A stretch of 64,000 nt of DNA from the NCBI GenBank assembly GCA_026707585.1, contig JAPOWQ010000006.1, forward strand, positions 110,411 through 174,410, given 5' to 3'. This DNA is from Chloroflexota bacterium (GTDB taxonomy: Bacteria > Chloroflexota > UBA11872). Below, piece by piece: positions 63,855-64,000 of the stretch (positions are counted from its first letter, which is position 1; each line of letters opens with the position of its first letter). The position numbers and the translations under genes are program-made. The notes below the pieces were generated by a model, which saw only the letters and a list, made by a program, of their open reading frames with translations, ran no database searches and was not told the origin of the DNA.

Positions 63855-64000
63855 ATGACCGTCCTGGAACTCGGACCCGACGCCATAGAGCCGCGCCTGC
63901 TCGACGCCGACGAAGCGCAAATGCTGGACGCCGTCATGGGCCAGTCGCTGGGCGTGCAGGCCGGCGAGCGAGTCCTGGTGGTTACCGATCCCCCCAAGCG
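63855..64000 (+). CDS. N-terminal fragment of an unidentified protein (3' truncated)
   Basis: The first 48 residues of a gene cut by the window end: MTVLELGPDAIEPRLL..., then GVQAGERVLVVTDPPK. The VQAGERVLVVTD segment has the look of the first strand of aminopeptidase-like or similar enzymes, but there is too little to assign. ATG 63855 follows GTGAGG at a somewhat long distance. Divergent from the alpha/beta hydrolase across about 99 bases. Confidence 0.6.
   Translation, partial: MTVLELGPDAIEPRLLDADEAQMLDAVMGQSLGVQAGERVLVVTDPPK

Overview
The window is GC-rich, densely coded chromosomal DNA, most probably from an uncultured member of the Chloroflexota (Chloroflexi), perhaps a marine or host-associated Dehalococcoidia/SAR202-like lineage. 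This assignment is an inference. It rests on Firmicutes-like housekeeping gene order in very GC-rich DNA, monoderm-type PlsY, an atpC-murA-mreB arrangement, and many paralogous oxidoreductases and hydrolases (Gfo/Idh/MocA, creatininase, SMP-30, amidohydrolase). No rRNA, tRNA, CRISPR array or intact insertion sequence was found.

Layout. 1-13.1 kb (mostly + strand) carries clpC (5' truncated), radA, ispD, ispF, cysS, rlmB and folB. This is essentially the clpC-radA-ispD-ispF-cysS-rlmB order of Bacillus, opened by three insertions: a small lipoprotein/membrane pair, an alpha-toroid-like protein with a coiled-coil orphan, and a ferredoxin-NADP reductase. 13.1-18 kb holds a NYN nuclease in AT-richer DNA, two tandem thymidylate-kinase paralogues, rpiB, folE, a GntR regulator, and a candidate small transcript with its own promoter, small ORF and terminator. 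18-28.1 kb (- strand) is the complete ATP synthase operon (AtpZ/I-like protein, then B-E-F-H-A-G-D-C), followed by murA, mreB and a D-2-hydroxyacid dehydrogenase. 28.4-38.3 kb (- strand) is recJ, rel, plsY, degV, glycerate kinase, a LysM protein and a 12-Asp-box propeller protein, mostly overlapping or tightly spaced.

38.3-51.7 kb is accessory in character: a Gfo/Idh protein, two MFS transporters (one with a long alanine-rich C-terminal extension), a hypothetical gene next to a decayed copy of its own 3' end, coaX-coaBC, two creatininase paralogues separated by repeats, CorA, a transglutaminase-like protein and lipoproteins. 51.7-58.2 kb (- strand) is a compact seven-gene cluster: two Gfo/Idh dehydrogenases, a DegT-type aminotransferase, an SRPBCC protein, two amidohydrolase-2 paralogues and an SMP-30 lactonase. 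It looks like an uncharacterised pathway acting on a sugar, cyclitol or related polyol. 58.4-64 kb has a membrane protein, gpsA, an amidase, an anchored cytochrome c, an alpha/beta hydrolase and the start of one more gene.

The most unusual sequence-level feature is a roughly 120-bp palindromic repeat family with inverted ends (copies near 5.2, 6.8 and 45.0 kb). One copy lies inside ispD and is read in frame, adding about 45 residues to an essential enzyme. The best candidate for an undescribed system is the seven-gene - strand cluster. The coiled-coil orphan at 6.9-8.8 kb and the small transcript at 17.6-18.0 kb come next.
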